From Gerris lacustris (lineage: Eukaryota; Arthropoda; Insecta; Hemiptera; Gerridae): a stretch of 64,000 bases of DNA. The notes below the pieces were generated by a model, which did no database searches, was not told where the DNA came from, and was given only the letters and a program-made list of their open reading frames with translations. Location of the stretch: positions 56,393,102 through 56,457,101 of the forward strand of contig OX578285.1 in assembly GCA_951217055.1 (NCBI GenBank). The letters are read 5' to 3'. The translations under genes were made by a program, and so were the position numbers. Below are positions 26,195-37,620 of the stretch, one piece after another. Each line of letters opens with the position of its first letter. Positions within the stretch are counted from its first letter, which is position 1.

Positions 26195-27560
26195 CATGAT
26201 ACTCAATATCCTTGTCAATGCTTATAGTATCGGAAGCATCTCTAGCACTAAGTGTTGAACAATACAGTTAGTTCAGTTTGTTGCTTCGAGTTAATACCGC
26301 ATGATACTCAATATCCTTGGCAATGCTTATAGTATCGGAAGCATCTCTAGCACTAAGTGTTGAACAATACAGTTAGTTCAGTTTGTTGCTTCGAGTTATT
26401 ACCGCATGATACTCAATATCCTTGGCAATGCTTATGGTATCGGAAGCATCTCTAGCACTAAGTGTTGAACAATACAGTTAGTTCAGTTTGTTGCTTCGAG
26501 TTAATACCGCATGATACTCAATATCCTTGGCAATGCTTATAGTATCGGAAGCATCTCTAGCACTAAGTGTTGAACAATACAGTTAGTTCAGTTTGTTGCT
26601 TCGAGTTAATACCGCATGATACTCAATATCCTTGTCAATGCTTATAGTATCGGAAGCATCTCTAGCACTAAGTGTTGAACAATACAGTTAGTTCAGTTTG
26701 TTGCTTCGAGTTAATACCGCATGATACTCAATATCCTTGGCAATGCTTATAGTATCGGAAGCATCTCTAGCACTAAGTGTTGAACAATACAGTTAGTTCA
26801 GTTTGTTGCTTCGAGTTATTACCGCATGATACTCAATATCCTTGGCAATGCTTATGGTATCGGAAGCATCTCTAGCACTAAGTGTTGAACAATACAGTTA
26901 GTTCAGTTTGTTGCTTCGAGTTAATACCGCATGATACTCAATATCCTTGGCAATGCTTATAGTATCGGAAGCATCTCTAGCACTAAGTGTTGAACAATAC
27001 AGTTAGTTCAGTTTGTTGCTTCGAGTTAATACCGCATGATACTCAATATCCTTGGCAATGCTTATAGTATCGGAAGCATCTCTAGCACTAAGTGTTGAAC
27101 AATACAGTTAGTTCCGTTTGTTGCTTCGAGTTAATACCGCATGATACTCAATATCCTTGGCAATGCTTATAGTATCGGAAGCATCTCTAGCACTAAGTGT
27201 TGAACAATACAGTTAGTTCAGTTTGTTGCTTCGAGTTAATACCGCATGATACTCAATATCCTTGGCAATGCTTATAGTATCGGAAGCATCTCTGGCACTA
27301 AGTGTTGAACAATACAGTTAGTTCAGTTTGTTGCTTCGAGTTAATACCGCATGATACTCAATATCCTTGGCAATGCTTATAGTATCGGAAGCATCTCTAG
27401 CACTAAGTGTTGAACTACTATACAGTTAGTTCAGTTTTGTTGCTTCGAGTTAATACCACATGATACTTATTATCCTTGGCAATGCTTTCAGTAGTGGAAG
27501 CATCTCCAGAACTAAGTTTTTACATCAACATTTAATTCAGTGTATTGCTTAGTACTATGA
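26195..27560. repeat. 105-bp satellite array with 420-bp higher-order unit
   Basis: About 12 copies of a 105-bp monomer starting 'catgatactcaatatcc', the last one or two degenerate. Private variants (cttgtcaatg at 26211 and 26631; cttatggtat at 26431 and 26851; gttattaccgc near 26395 and 26815) recur exactly 420 bp apart. The first eight monomers are therefore two copies of a four-monomer higher-order unit. Confidence 0.96.
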
Positions 27561-29186
27561 TACTCAAAATCAATATAGATTAGTTGTTTTTATAAAACCT
27601 TATTGCATTATCATAGAGTTACAATTAAATCAGGCCGCATTTCTATACCAGCCATTAATTTGTCAATATTACTGATAAATTATTACTCCCTGAGGTTTAT
27701 TCGACTTATGATGTTGGTTCTTGCTTGTCATCCTAAAATGGATATCTGGCATATGAATAGTAATTGCCTACAGTGTATTTCTATTCTTGGAATATCTTTT
27801 TTTTACTCTGTCTCATCTTTATCTATTGGGTTCGATTCATAAGAATGATATCAATGCTCCTCGAACTCATTATCTTTTTAAATAATAGATGTTTTAGACA
27901 AAAACTCAATAACCATCCGCCAGATAATTGAGAGAGAGACTCGGACTGATAATTATTTATTTATTATTTTTTTTATTTCGTCTCTTTGGAGAATAATAGA
28001 GACGTTTTTTTTTCTCACATTCCAATCTTCTTTGATTGTGATGAAGGATGCATGATGTAATAATTATAAATATAAAATCATAGATGGTTTATTTGTTCAA
28101 AGAAGAAGTTTTATTTATAATTAATTGTGTTTTGGCAAGACGTGTTTATTATTTTATATTTAGTTTATTTGCAATTTTAATTGTATTCATTTAACGCTTT
28201 GTAATTAAAGATTAAATTGTCAGTTATGTACAATGTAGATTACCATTATTCGATTTATTATTTTCTTACTATCGTATAAATTTTAAGACATATTGTTTAT
28301 TACGTATATTGTATAGAAGAATACCGTTATTTTCCCCGTTGATTATCCACAATTTCGAGAATGAAACATAAAACTGTGGGCAACATCTGAAATAATTAAG
28401 TTCTTCTTTCTTTAGAAATAATTAAGTTAAACGTTTTAAAATATAAATAATACACGGATAAGTATAATTGAATAACTAAACTAAGCTCTGCGAATCGAAA
28501 TTTTGAAGTTTACTTGAAAATTAATAAGGCTAGGAGAAACCAGTCTGTATTCCTTTAAAATACCATGAAATAATTATTAACAAATTGTTCCCATTAACTC
28601 TACCTCTTTTGTGAATGAAAGTGTAAATTAAATTAGTGCGAAAATAACTTGTTTTTGTTTTGATTGAGATTTTGTGGAATTTTCTCAAACTAAATTATCA
28701 GTTAACTTTAAGATTAATTAGAATAGCAGTTAGTTAACCAACTCTGAATTCCTTTAATCGTGAAACACTTAGCAAATTGTTCCCATTAACTCTACCTATT
28801 TTGTGAATGAAATCGTTAATTAAATTAGTGCGAAAATAAGTTGTTTTATTTTTTTTAATCTAGGTTTTTTATTAAATCATCGAAATATAAATGAAAAATT
28901 AAAATTATGATTATCACTAATTAGTGTAGTAAAGCACGAATTTTATTCCTTTTAAAACGTCATAAAACATATACTTAATTTGTTATACTCTACTTCGTTG
29001 TGCAAAGTTTGTTGAGCATAGTTATTCAAACTTAAATAAATACGTATAAGTAATGACAATCAAATAAAGAAATATAACACCTAGATTATTTAAGAAAAAA
29101 CAATTACCAAATTTTACTATTTACCTTATGTAGATTGGTTAAAACCTGTATATTCTTCTTAAACTTTATAAAATGTTTAGCAAATA
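27561..29186. other. AT-rich intron DNA with a local duplication
   Basis: Mostly featureless. A diverged direct duplication is visible: 'caaattgttcccattaactctacct' near 28580 and again near 28773, with 'ttaaattagtgcgaaaataa' following each, and a weaker third copy near 28930-29000. An open frame at 27603-27842 has no recognisable content. Confidence 0.4.
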
Positions 29187-29189
29187 TTA

Positions 29190-29355
29190 AGGCCCCCATA
29201 CACGATCAAACATTTTGCGCAAACTTTATGTCGGACAAATTTACCATACACGTCAAACATCATGTTTCCGCAAACATCAAACAGCCTCATACACGGTCAA
29301 AATGTTTGTGCAAACATCATGTTTGCGCAAACATTGTGACCGTGTATGGGGGCCT
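29190..29355. mobile_element. PIF/Harbinger-like MITE with TTA target duplication
   Basis: Inverted ends AGGCCCCCATACACG and CGTGTATGGGGGCCT enclose 166 bp, flanked by TTA on both sides (29187-29189, 29356-29358). A 3-bp TWA duplication with G/C-rich TIRs is typical of PIF/Harbinger. Inside are several short inverted copies of 'atgtttgcgcaaacat'. Confidence 0.85.
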
Positions 29356-29426
29356 TTACTCTTCACGATGATGAGTTATAATTTATACTTCACCTTCTCA
29401 TGTTCTTATATTTATCTTAAAAACCG

Positions 29427-29432
29427 TTTTTG

Positions 29433-29463
<31 letters not shown>
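29427..29463. repeat. Poly-A tract
   Basis: A run of more than 30 A residues following AT-rich DNA. No retroposed gene is recognisable to its left. Confidence 0.9.
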
Positions 29464-29466
<3 letters not shown>

Positions 29467-30540
29467 ACTGACAGAGATTTAAAAATGGTCTGTATCAACA
29501 TTTAATTTGCTCTTTAAACAATATATTGATTTTTTAGACAGTAGCACGTAGGCAGTGTGTGAACAGATCTTTTATTATCAATTTTTTTCTATCTATTAAT
29601 GCACAATAAAAAATTAAAATAAACAATCTAATACGTACATAAAACCCGTAAATAAATAACATTTGTATATTTATCTTCTCCCTTTTATTTGATATTGCTT
29701 TAAAACCATATAATTTGTTTATAGTTTTCCGGTTTAATTCATATAATTAAAAAAAATATATTTATATTTATTTATACATATATTTATTTATTTATATTTA
29801 GCCGAACTAATTTACTTTTTGTCATCATAACACTGATAACGATACCTTAAAAGCGACACAAAGGATGTTTTATTATCTTAACGACATTAAATGGATACAA
29901 GTATAGGTACTTGCTTTTATACTATATTTCTGAGAGGTTTAACACAGTATCCTTTGGAAATAAATATTATGTTTCGATAGGTTTTTCAAACCCAATTTGA
30001 AAACTGCTTTGGTATATTCAAAACCTTATAGGAACGGTGATTTCAATACGTTTTTAATTCAAGTTGACAACAGCAAAATTTTTGGTTTCGTATTGAAACT
30101 GTTTTGAAAAACAAAATAGCATAGAAAAACACGGATATTTAATTGAAAACAGAATTGAGACATTCGCAGTAAGTATAATGAGTGGAGATATGATAATCTT
30201 ACTTAACTATAGTCTGGGAGTTTATTCTTTTTTAATATTCAAAAATTGTTGTGAAAACTGTTTTGAACACTCCTCATCGAAACACTTTCGGCTTAAATTC
30301 AAACCAGTTTTGAAAACATATGGAAACGTAGTAAAAATCTTTGGACTATAGTGCGAGTCTGGACTATTTTAGTTACTTACTTAGTAGTCTTATCATAAAT
30401 ACACTCAAGACGTATTTTCTCTATGAGAAAATTAATAATTTTATAATTAAAAATTACATTAAATAGAGAACAGTGGATATGAAAAGAGGAAATGTGTAGA
30501 CGCATGACGCACGGTTAAATAACTGGCTGTTAGATTTTCA
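29464..30540. other. AT-rich intron DNA, nothing recognised
   Basis: Several diverged repeats of phrases like 'ttgaaaactg(t)tttga' between 30000 and 30330 suggest an old palindromic or tandem element, but no clean ends were found. Confidence 0.35.
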
Positions 30541-30559
30541 AAGAAAAATGTATATTATA

Positions 30560-30660
30560 ATATAATAGAAGGATTAATAAAGGCCTGAGGATGCCTCAAA
30601 GGAGGTGAAATATAGCCAGACATGGAGTAGCAATAAAATTTATTAATACCCTATAGACCT
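30560..30660 (+). repeat. Repeat fragment with hammerhead-like motif
   Basis: Positions 30582-30617 read GGC, CTGAGGA, T, GCCTC, AAAG, GAGGT, GAA, ATAT, A, GCC. The outer GGC/GCC stem (3 bp), the inner stem (5 bp counting one G-T pair), the self-complementary ATAT and an A at the predicted cleavage position fit a minimal hammerhead. The stem sequences differ from those at 1475-1510 and 46821-46858. Confidence 0.5.
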
Positions 30661-30749
30661 AAGGAAGACTGAAGAATAAATTAGATTAAAGGGTAATACA
30701 ATCCGAATATGTTACTTACTTAGTTTTGCGTGAAATAAAAGCCAACTAA

Positions 30750-30883
30750 AGGCCCCCATACACGATCTAACATGTTGCGCAAACCTGATGTTGGGTAAAT
30801 TTAGGCCATACACGTCAAACATCAAACAGCCCCATACACGGTCAAAATGTTTGCGCAAACATTTTGACCGTGTATGGGGGCCT
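30750..30883. mobile_element. PIF/Harbinger-like MITE with TAA target duplication
   Basis: A 134-bp relative of the element at 29190, with the same AGGCCCCCATACACG ends. It is flanked by TAA on both sides (30747-30749, 30884-30886). It is a deletion variant within the same family. Confidence 0.87.
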
Positions 30884-31117
30884 TAAAGATATGTGCTATT
30901 TTTAAATTTATTTCTTGTCGTGATCAACATATCTTTAGGGTCAGGATGAAAGATCTACCTGATGTCATCATCAGTGTAAACATGTCTTACCCCTCTGGCA
31001 TTCCAGTCGGTGTTTAGACCTATGTTTCAAGCGAGTTGCGATTACATCTTATAATATGAAGTGATGTTTAAGGAGTATATATTTGTGTCTGATTGTTCTT
31101 GTTAATTGAATTTTCAG

Positions 31118-31280
31118 GGGAGAAGAGGAACTGGACAATGGGGAAGTGGATCCCAGTGGGATTCTAAACTTGCAGAATATCACCGGTGCCAGCATTCTCG
31201 AAAAAGAGAGAAGGTTAACCGAAATGATACGAAAACTGCAAATGGTTCGTGAGCAGCTTCTTAGTCAGCAACAGTCTTCC
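31118..31280 (+). CDS. Sox102F: SoxD transcription factor, coding exon 2 (leucine-zipper start)
   Basis: Continues the SoxD protein. An acidic stretch (GEEELDNGEVD) leads into ASILEKERRLTEMIRKL and QMVREQLLSQQQ, the start of the coiled-coil leucine zipper that SoxD proteins use for dimerisation; it aligns with SLAEKERQLMGMINQL and TSLREQLLAA of vertebrate SOX5. The exon is bounded by TTTTCAG at 31111-31117 and GTAAGT at 31281. It begins in phase 2, matching exon 1 exactly, and ends in phase 0. It is 163 bases with no in-frame stop. The glutamine-rich Q-box and the HMG domain must lie in exons beyond the window. Confidence 0.92.
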
Positions 31281-33038
31281 GTAAGTCCAATTAATTTTGT
31301 TATCTATTCCGCTTGTAATATTTTTCGCACGGTTGCATGGGTTTTTTCCGGCATGCGGAAACTTCTCCTCATTTCTATGTCTATGCATCTTATCTGCAAG
31401 CCAAAAGATTCGGGATTACAATTACTCGGGAACATCCACTCTATCGTCTCCCATTCAATATAATCTAGTTAAACAGATCGAAAAGGGGTATGGATTTTGT
31501 TTCTTTAGTTTTTCTCTATTTGGCATTAATCAAGTTTAAATTGGGTCTAAGATTTTTCTTATTACTATAACTTTCCATTCGGTTCATCTTTCGATAGAAA
31601 GAGGCTTTTAGGCACACGGAAATTTAAAATCTGCATAATCGAATGTTTATTTGTTTGTTAATATCCACATACTTTTAAAATGATTATGTATTCCTCTTCA
31701 GTCTATACTGTATACATAAAAAATAAATACATATGTATAATTGAATTTAATCGACTCTTAGATACCCTTAGTGTTATTAATATATCTTGAAAAGTGAATG
31801 TGCTGCGCAAAATTAAAACAGAAACACAGATAAAATCTGCACCGTATTTCAAGTCTGTTTCTAAGGGCTTATATTGTATATTTTAAGCCCTTATTATGAA
31901 TGTATGATAATATCTTGATTATTATGGTAAATCTGGTTTGTAGGGTCCGGACCCTTTGTGGGCTCTGAAGGGATTAATGTGGAATTTGTGAAGGCTCACC
32001 CTTTCTCATCCTTTACTACCCTCCCGCTAGAAAGGCCCTTTTCCTATTAAAATTTATTCCTATATATTCAAGGGTTCAAGTAGCCGACGTAAGTGTCCTA
32101 TCTAGTATGTAAATATAGTCGTCGGAGTTCGGACTTAATTCATTGTTCGATTTCCCCCCGTCCCTTTATTTTACGTCCCTGGCCAAAAACTTTGATAATA
32201 CACAAATAAAAACAAATCTTTTGAAGTAACTTTTATGTGGAACGCGTCAACTTCATTTAAACACAGAATTGTCGGAATGTTTAATAAATCTTGTGTATTA
32301 AAAATTCCTTGTGCTTTGAAAATTAATTTACTGAAGTCCTTTCCAGTATTTTGCCAGGAAACTTATAAAGCACAGACATTTCCCTTGACTCCGATGTAAA
32401 CTTGTGCTTAGAAAATAACTTCTAAATTAACATTAAAAATCCAATTCTGATATATTTGGTTTATCTTATTTAATATCTATATATTTTATCTTATATCTTT
32501 TTCATACTATTTAAATTCTTGCCACATTTATAAACTTAGCTATTTGATTTTTCTTTGCGTTTGATCATCGAGTTAACTAAGCTTTATTTAAGTAATTTAA
32601 TAAGAGAAACATCAGTGTTAAAAATATATTTATTTCTGCATAACGCAGGTATATTTATTTCTACATAAAAAATGTTTCATCAAAATAAAATGGTTACAAT
32701 TAAAATATTATAATTATTATCAATACTAGTAATAATATGTGTAGATGATATTTGTTATCGAACGATCCGCATTTAAAAGAGAGTTTGTTTATTTTCTTCT
32801 TCTTTGTTGATATGTAGAAAAATAACCAGGTATCGGGTTCATTTATTCTTTATCTTGGTAACCAATCACAAGTTGAACCTGGCAGTGAATGTGGGAACGT
32901 CCGATACTGTTAGATTCTCAAGTCATCGTTCAGATACTTCTATCGAGTAGATTTCTGTGAAAGATAATCTTTTCTACTTTATAAATATATTTTATCCTGG
33001 TTTCAACAGCCAGACAAGCCAAATAATCTACTCTTTTT
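31281..33038 (+). other. SoxD intron 2, proximal part
   Basis: Starts with GTAAGT. AT-rich DNA with a GC-richer patch around 31930-32170. I found no further SoxD exon anywhere to the right end of the window, so this intron exceeds 32 kb. Confidence 0.6.
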
Positions 33039-33293
33039 ATTCAGGGTTCTATCTGTCTTTAATTTTCTTTCAATTTGCGTGTGTTTTAGTCATTGTTTGT
33101 CTGTTAAACTGTTGATTGTTTCTCATTCTTGTACAATCTCAAATAAACAGCAAAGAATAACCTTCTTTTGATTATTGATACTTTGATATTACGATAGTTT
33201 ATTCTTTAGCGTAGATATCCGCAGTCCGTAGATATCCGCAGTCAGATTCTTTTATATTCCGGAGAAGAACTCGCCTTTTTACTGGTCATATAT
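33039..33293 (+). repeat. Direct repeat, left copy (about 250 bp)
   Basis: Begins 'tattcagggttctatctg' and ends 'agaactcgcctttttact'. It recurs at 34337-34567. This copy has an extra tandem duplication of 'gtagatatccgcagtc'. The ends lack LTR-type TG..CA and no retrotransposon genes lie between the copies, so it is better described as a duplicated segment. Confidence 0.85.
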
Positions 33294-33392
33294 TACTTTG
33301 CTTTGTAAGTATCATCGCACATTTCCGTTTCCCCAATTTTGAACCCCTTCCCGTGATTCAATCTTCCCCAAATTTTGCACATAGATACAACT

Positions 33393-33608
33393 GGTACTCT
33401 TATAGAAAAGGGCCCCCCTTTTTGTTTTTTATACAGAAGAGTTTTATATTCCTTAGTCTAACTACCTATTAAGACAAAGGGATATTCAGTCCAATATGCT
33501 TTGGGACAAAGGAATATTACACTTTTACATAAAAAAAAGTAAGTATTCGGTTGTCAGAAGGAATATTAGATTAAAAAGAAGTGGGGGGCCCTTTTCTATA
33601 AAAGTGCC
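33393..33608. mobile_element. 216-bp TIR element with 9-bp target duplication
   Basis: Ends GGTACTCTTATAGAAAAGGG and the near-perfect inverse are flanked by the exact 9-mer GATACAACT (33384-33392 and 33609-33617). It interrupts a unit of the surrounding tandem array ('gatacaactaaggtga...'). A 9-bp duplication is typical of Mutator-like elements, among others. No coding capacity. Confidence 0.8.
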
Positions 33609-33637
33609 GATACAACTTAGGCGAACAATACAGAAAC

Positions 33638-33673
<36 letters not shown>

Positions 33674-34248
33674 GTAAAATTTATTTGCTTTTCAAGTTTC
33701 ATCGCACACCTATTACCCCAATTTTAAACCACTTACCGTCATTCAATCTTTCCCAAATTTTGCACATAGATACAACTAAGGTGAAGAATACAGAAACCAA
33801 AAATTAAAAAATTAAAAAAAAAATGGCGTCAAATTTATTTGGTTTTCAAGTTTCATCGCACACCTATTACCCCAATTTTGAACTACTTACCGTGATTCAA
33901 TCTTCCCCAAATTTTGCATATAGATACAACTAAGGTGAAGAATACAGAAACCAAAAAAAAAAAAAAAAATGGCGTAAAATTTATTTGCTTTTCAAGTTTC
34001 ATCGCAAACCTATTACCCCAATTTTAAACCACTTACCGTCATTCAATCTTTCCCAAATTTTGCACATAGATACAACTAAGGTGAAGAATACAGAAACCAA
34101 AAATTAAAAAATTAAAAAAAAAATGGCGTCAAATTTATTTGGTTTTCAAGTTTCATCGCACACCTATTACCCCAATGTTGAACCACTTACCTTCATTCAA
34201 TCTTCCCCAGATTTTGCACATAGATACAACTAAGGTGAACAATACAGA

Positions 34249-34280
<32 letters not shown>

Positions 34281-34290
34281 AAAATAAAAT
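33570..34290. repeat. Tandem array, about 150-bp unit in 300-bp pairs
   Basis: Unit text 'catcgcacacctattacccca', 'attttgcacatagatacaac' and 'atggcgt(a/c)aaatttattt'. ATGGCG anchors at 33669, 33823, 33969 and 34123 show alternating 154/146-bp spacing, so adjacent units form a 300-bp dimer. Poly-A runs of variable length separate units; the longest is near 33640-33669. Confidence 0.85.
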
Positions 34291-34336
34291 TGAAAATAAG
34301 ACCAGTTTTGAAAAATTGCATTTTTATATTAATTAT

Positions 34337-34567
34337 TATTCAGGGTTCTATCTGTCTTTAATTTTCTTTCAATTTGCGTGTTTTTGAGTCATTGTTTGTC
34401 TGTTAAACTGGTGATGTTGTTTCTCATTCTTGTACAATCTCAAATAAACAGCAAAGAATAACCTTCTTTTGATTATTGATACTTTGATATTACGATAGTT
34501 TATTCTTTAGTGTAGATATCCGCAGTCAGATTCTTTTATATTCCGGAGAAGAACTCGCCTTTTTACT
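34337..34567 (+). repeat. Direct repeat, right copy (about 230 bp)
   Basis: Second copy of the segment at 33039-33293, same orientation, about 1.3 kb downstream, enclosing the 150-bp tandem array. Confidence 0.85.
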
Positions 34568-34742
34568 ATTTAAATTTACTGATAACGAATTTCGATAGTA
34601 TACTGTTACTTAAAAAGAAATTGATAACTCACTTGCTAGTCATATCTATGAGCGCAGGTTTCAAGATAATAGCACTAGCATTGTGCTGAAAACACCGGAA
34701 TATACATTATTTCAGACGTGGTCTCCTTCAGAAGATTTAATA

Positions 34743-35419
34743 CAGGTACGCGCAGCGTGGATGACCACATTTTAAATGGTTACCATGTGCTTAATACTAG
34801 AGCTAGGAGATTGAAATAAAGCAAATTTTCTAGCAACAATGTGGAAATTTGTTGGACATAAGTCAAATTTTCAATTGTGGAAGATTCTGATAAATGACTA
34901 ACCTACTTGTCGATTTACACATTCTTAAAGGCGCTCGGCGAAGTTGCGCATCACATTCTCTAACATCTCGTCAGGGAATCCGATTTTTTCATACCCTATT
35001 TAAAGAATAATGAAATGGATACTGACCACATACTGTTCCAACAAGATGGAGCCACTTCACCATGGATCGCAACCGTCAAATTTTTCTTGGTCGTGTGAAT
35101 TCCCGGAATGGTGTCGTTCCATGGCCGCCACACTCGCACAACCTTAGCCTGTGTGATTTTATTTGCCGAGTTGAAGGACGCTCCCGTGAAAGTCGCTCGG
35201 ACTCCTGTCAAGATGTTAGAGAACGTGATGCCCAACTTCGCCTAGCGCCTCTAAGAATATGTAAATCGAAGGACGTCATTTATCGAAAATTATCTTTTAC
35301 ACTTGAAAATTTGACTTACGTCCAATAAACTTCCACATTGTTGCTTGAAAATTAGCTTTATTCAATCTCCTAGCTCTGGTAACTATTTAAAATGTGGTCA
35401 TCAGCGCTGCGCCACCCTG
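34743..35419 (+). pseudogene. Mariner/Tc1-superfamily foldback relic with broken transposase
   Basis: Long inverted repeats (about 34743-34985 and 35205-35419) start CAGG and end CCTG next to TA on each side (34741-34742, 35420-35421). Between them is a decayed transposase: an open stretch from 35015 reads HILFQQDGAT, a frameshift follows, and the next frame reads VPWPPHSHNLSLCDF, a relic of the family block PWPPRSPDLSLCDF with the aspartate changed to asparagine. After another frameshift comes KMLENVMPNFA. The transposase C-terminus is present twice, head to head: the left arm encodes MLENVMRNFAERL on the minus strand. It is a dead inverted-duplication derivative. Confidence 0.82.
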
Positions 35420-35536
35420 TATAACTCCCTATGAAACTTTTATCAAGGAGCATAACAAATCCGAACACTGTAGGTAAAATACTGTTACCGTATTACTAAA
35501 GGCATCGGATATCACTTGATTTATTCATTTCCTGGC

Positions 35537-35777
35537 ACTTCTTTAGATTTTTACTCCCCTTATAAAAATTATAAAGGGGAGAAACAATCTAAAAAAAAAT
35601 TACGGAATATTCTTTTTTAGACTGTAACTCCCCTTATAAAAACAGAAGTGTGATATGTGATATTCCTTTGTCCCAAACTAAATTGGACTAAACATCCCTT
35701 TGTTTTAATAGTTATATTTAGTCAAAGTCATTTATATTCTAAAGAAAAACATAGGGGGAGTAACAATCTAAAGAAGT
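35537..35777. mobile_element. TIR element with ACTTCTTTAGATT ends
   Basis: Left ACTTCTTTAGATTTTTACTCCCC and right GGGGGAGTAACAATCTAAAGAAGT are inverted. An inner inverted pair (CTCCCCTTATAAAAATTATAAAGGGGAG) and a partial second copy of the end suggest a nested or rearranged copy. No clear target duplication was seen. Confidence 0.6.
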
Positions 35778-36980
35778 ACCCATTTCCTACCTTTTACAAG
35801 TACACCGCAGTAAAATGTTCAGATTATTTCAAACAATACAATAGCTCATTTTGATTGCGGCTACGATTACGCTGCGACTTACAAGGCAAGGGAAATTTTG
35901 CTTGACCACTGGTCTGACGCTTGTCAGAATGAAAAGATTTTTTTATTCTTGCCCTGGAGGCGGGTGCTCCTTGCCCGGACCCTGTTTAATAAATAAGAGC
36001 GAAAAAGGACACGGCCTTCCCCTCTACATAGTAGCTTAATAAATGAGAAACATAGCAAACGAACCTTTGTCCACCCTTCTTTACCGGAGTTCACTTTATA
36101 CTCTCCTTCCATTATACAAAAAACGACTTATACTGATTAAATATCCAAGGGATCCCTGCAAGTTCCATTTAAATTACCGATTTTTTTTTCTTGGGGTAGC
36201 GAGGCCTTCCACTCCCCCTACCCCTTGGGAATACGAGATAGAGGTTGAGCCGATTTACTCAAGAATATTTTATTCCTTTCTTCCTTACCTTTACCTTTAT
36301 TCCGGGATCCTTTACTCTTTTTTCCCTTCCTACCCTCTCTATCCATTCTACAAACTTCTTTTTATTATAGCAAACAATGAATTCCTTTGAACCAATTTTA
36401 AACGTATTTTCACGGAATACTAACAAGTACGGTGGTTTTATACAGGGAGATACTTGGCTTTCGTCAAACATAACGGGGATTTTTAATCATTTAAAAGTCA
36501 AATTATCATTACAGATTTCTTTTGAGTACATACATTTATTTTCTTGCTTTAAAAAAAAATTCTTTGTCGTTATTCGAATCGATTCTCTCACAGGTAAAAG
36601 AGATAATCATTAGTTAATTTCTAATCGTAAATTTGAGTCAATCAATATTGCAGATTATATTTTAAATGTATATGCTAGAATACATATCAAGTAGCTTCTT
36701 AGGCATTTAAAGAAAAGTTATGAATAATTTTAGGCCGGTATGAATATTGAGCTATAACTAACTATTTTATAGTAAAACATATTTTAAAGATAATATCTTA
36801 AAAAACTTGAATATTAAATTGACAAATGCAGGATTATTGTACTATTGACTTTGGCAATCATAAACTGATTAAATGAGGTATTGAAACAAAGGGATTCCTT
36901 TTCAAATAATTAATAAGAAGGGCAGTGCAGGTTCTCAAGGGAAACTGGAATTCTTGGAGCCGACACAGTAAGCTCGATCT
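35778..36980. other. Intron 2 DNA, nothing recognised
   Basis: Mixed composition. Several open frames of 60-115 codons on both strands have no recognisable domain or splice signals. Confidence 0.4.
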
Positions 36981-37620
36981 CGGATCGGCAGTCGTCCTCA
37001 CGGAAGATCCACTCTGACGCTCCGACAGGCCGCTCTTCAGTCAATAGAACTCTATGGCCTCTCAAAACTATTATACTCAGTTATTGTCCCAAGTGATTCC
37101 CCTGGGGAGAGAAGAGAAAACGCGTATTTGTTTCTTGCTCGAGTCGTGCTCGTACCGTCGCGTTGAAAGAAGTTTCGTCTCTTTATCTTTTTCTTTGTTC
37201 CTAAAGAGTTGTGAGGTCGTGATAAACTTCGAAACAAAAGGGGTGAAGTAGTCAGGAGGTTCGGTACGGCCGGTCCCATCTCTCAGCGGATCCTTCCAGG
37301 CTTTTTTTCGACTCCCGGTCCGAACGCCGTTCCGATATCGCTTTTTGAAGGCGGTCTTTAGTATCGGTCCACGGCCTAGATACCTTGTCTATAGATCGGA
37401 CTTTTTTCCTTCATGCATATGCATGTTCGCATATTTTCTTATGTGACTTCATCGACGGCCGTACGCAACGTTCCCCAAACACGTATTTACCGAGTCCTTA
37501 TTCACGGAAGGATTCAACAAGTACGACGACAGACGGTTCCGCTTCGGCTTTGGAAAAATTATACCGTCCTTTTCCACGACTCGTCTTTTTGTGTCGTGTA
37601 AAGTTTATTTTGTGAGGCCA
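36981..37620. other. GC-richer unique block within intron 2
   Basis: The sequence is noticeably richer in GC and CpG than the surroundings and contains none of the window's repeats. Short overlapping frames exist on both strands without recognisable protein content. It could be an intronic enhancer or an alternative promoter with a noncoding first exon; this rests on composition and position only. Confidence 0.3.

Larger units (their letters stand above)
5175..31117 (+). other. SoxD intron 1 (about 25.9 kb)
   Basis: Bounded by a GTGAGT donor and a TTTTCAG acceptor, joining phase 2 to phase 2. It contains most of the repeats listed below, including two satellite arrays that together make up roughly a third of its length. 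Long early introns are usual for SoxD genes; satellites of this size inside one are not. Confidence 0.85.

Noticed and set aside
33039..34567. LTR retrotransposon (two direct repeats about 1.3 kb apart)
   Set aside because: Repeat ends lack TG..CA, there is no primer-binding site or polypurine tract that I could see, and the interior is a tandem array without gag or pol.
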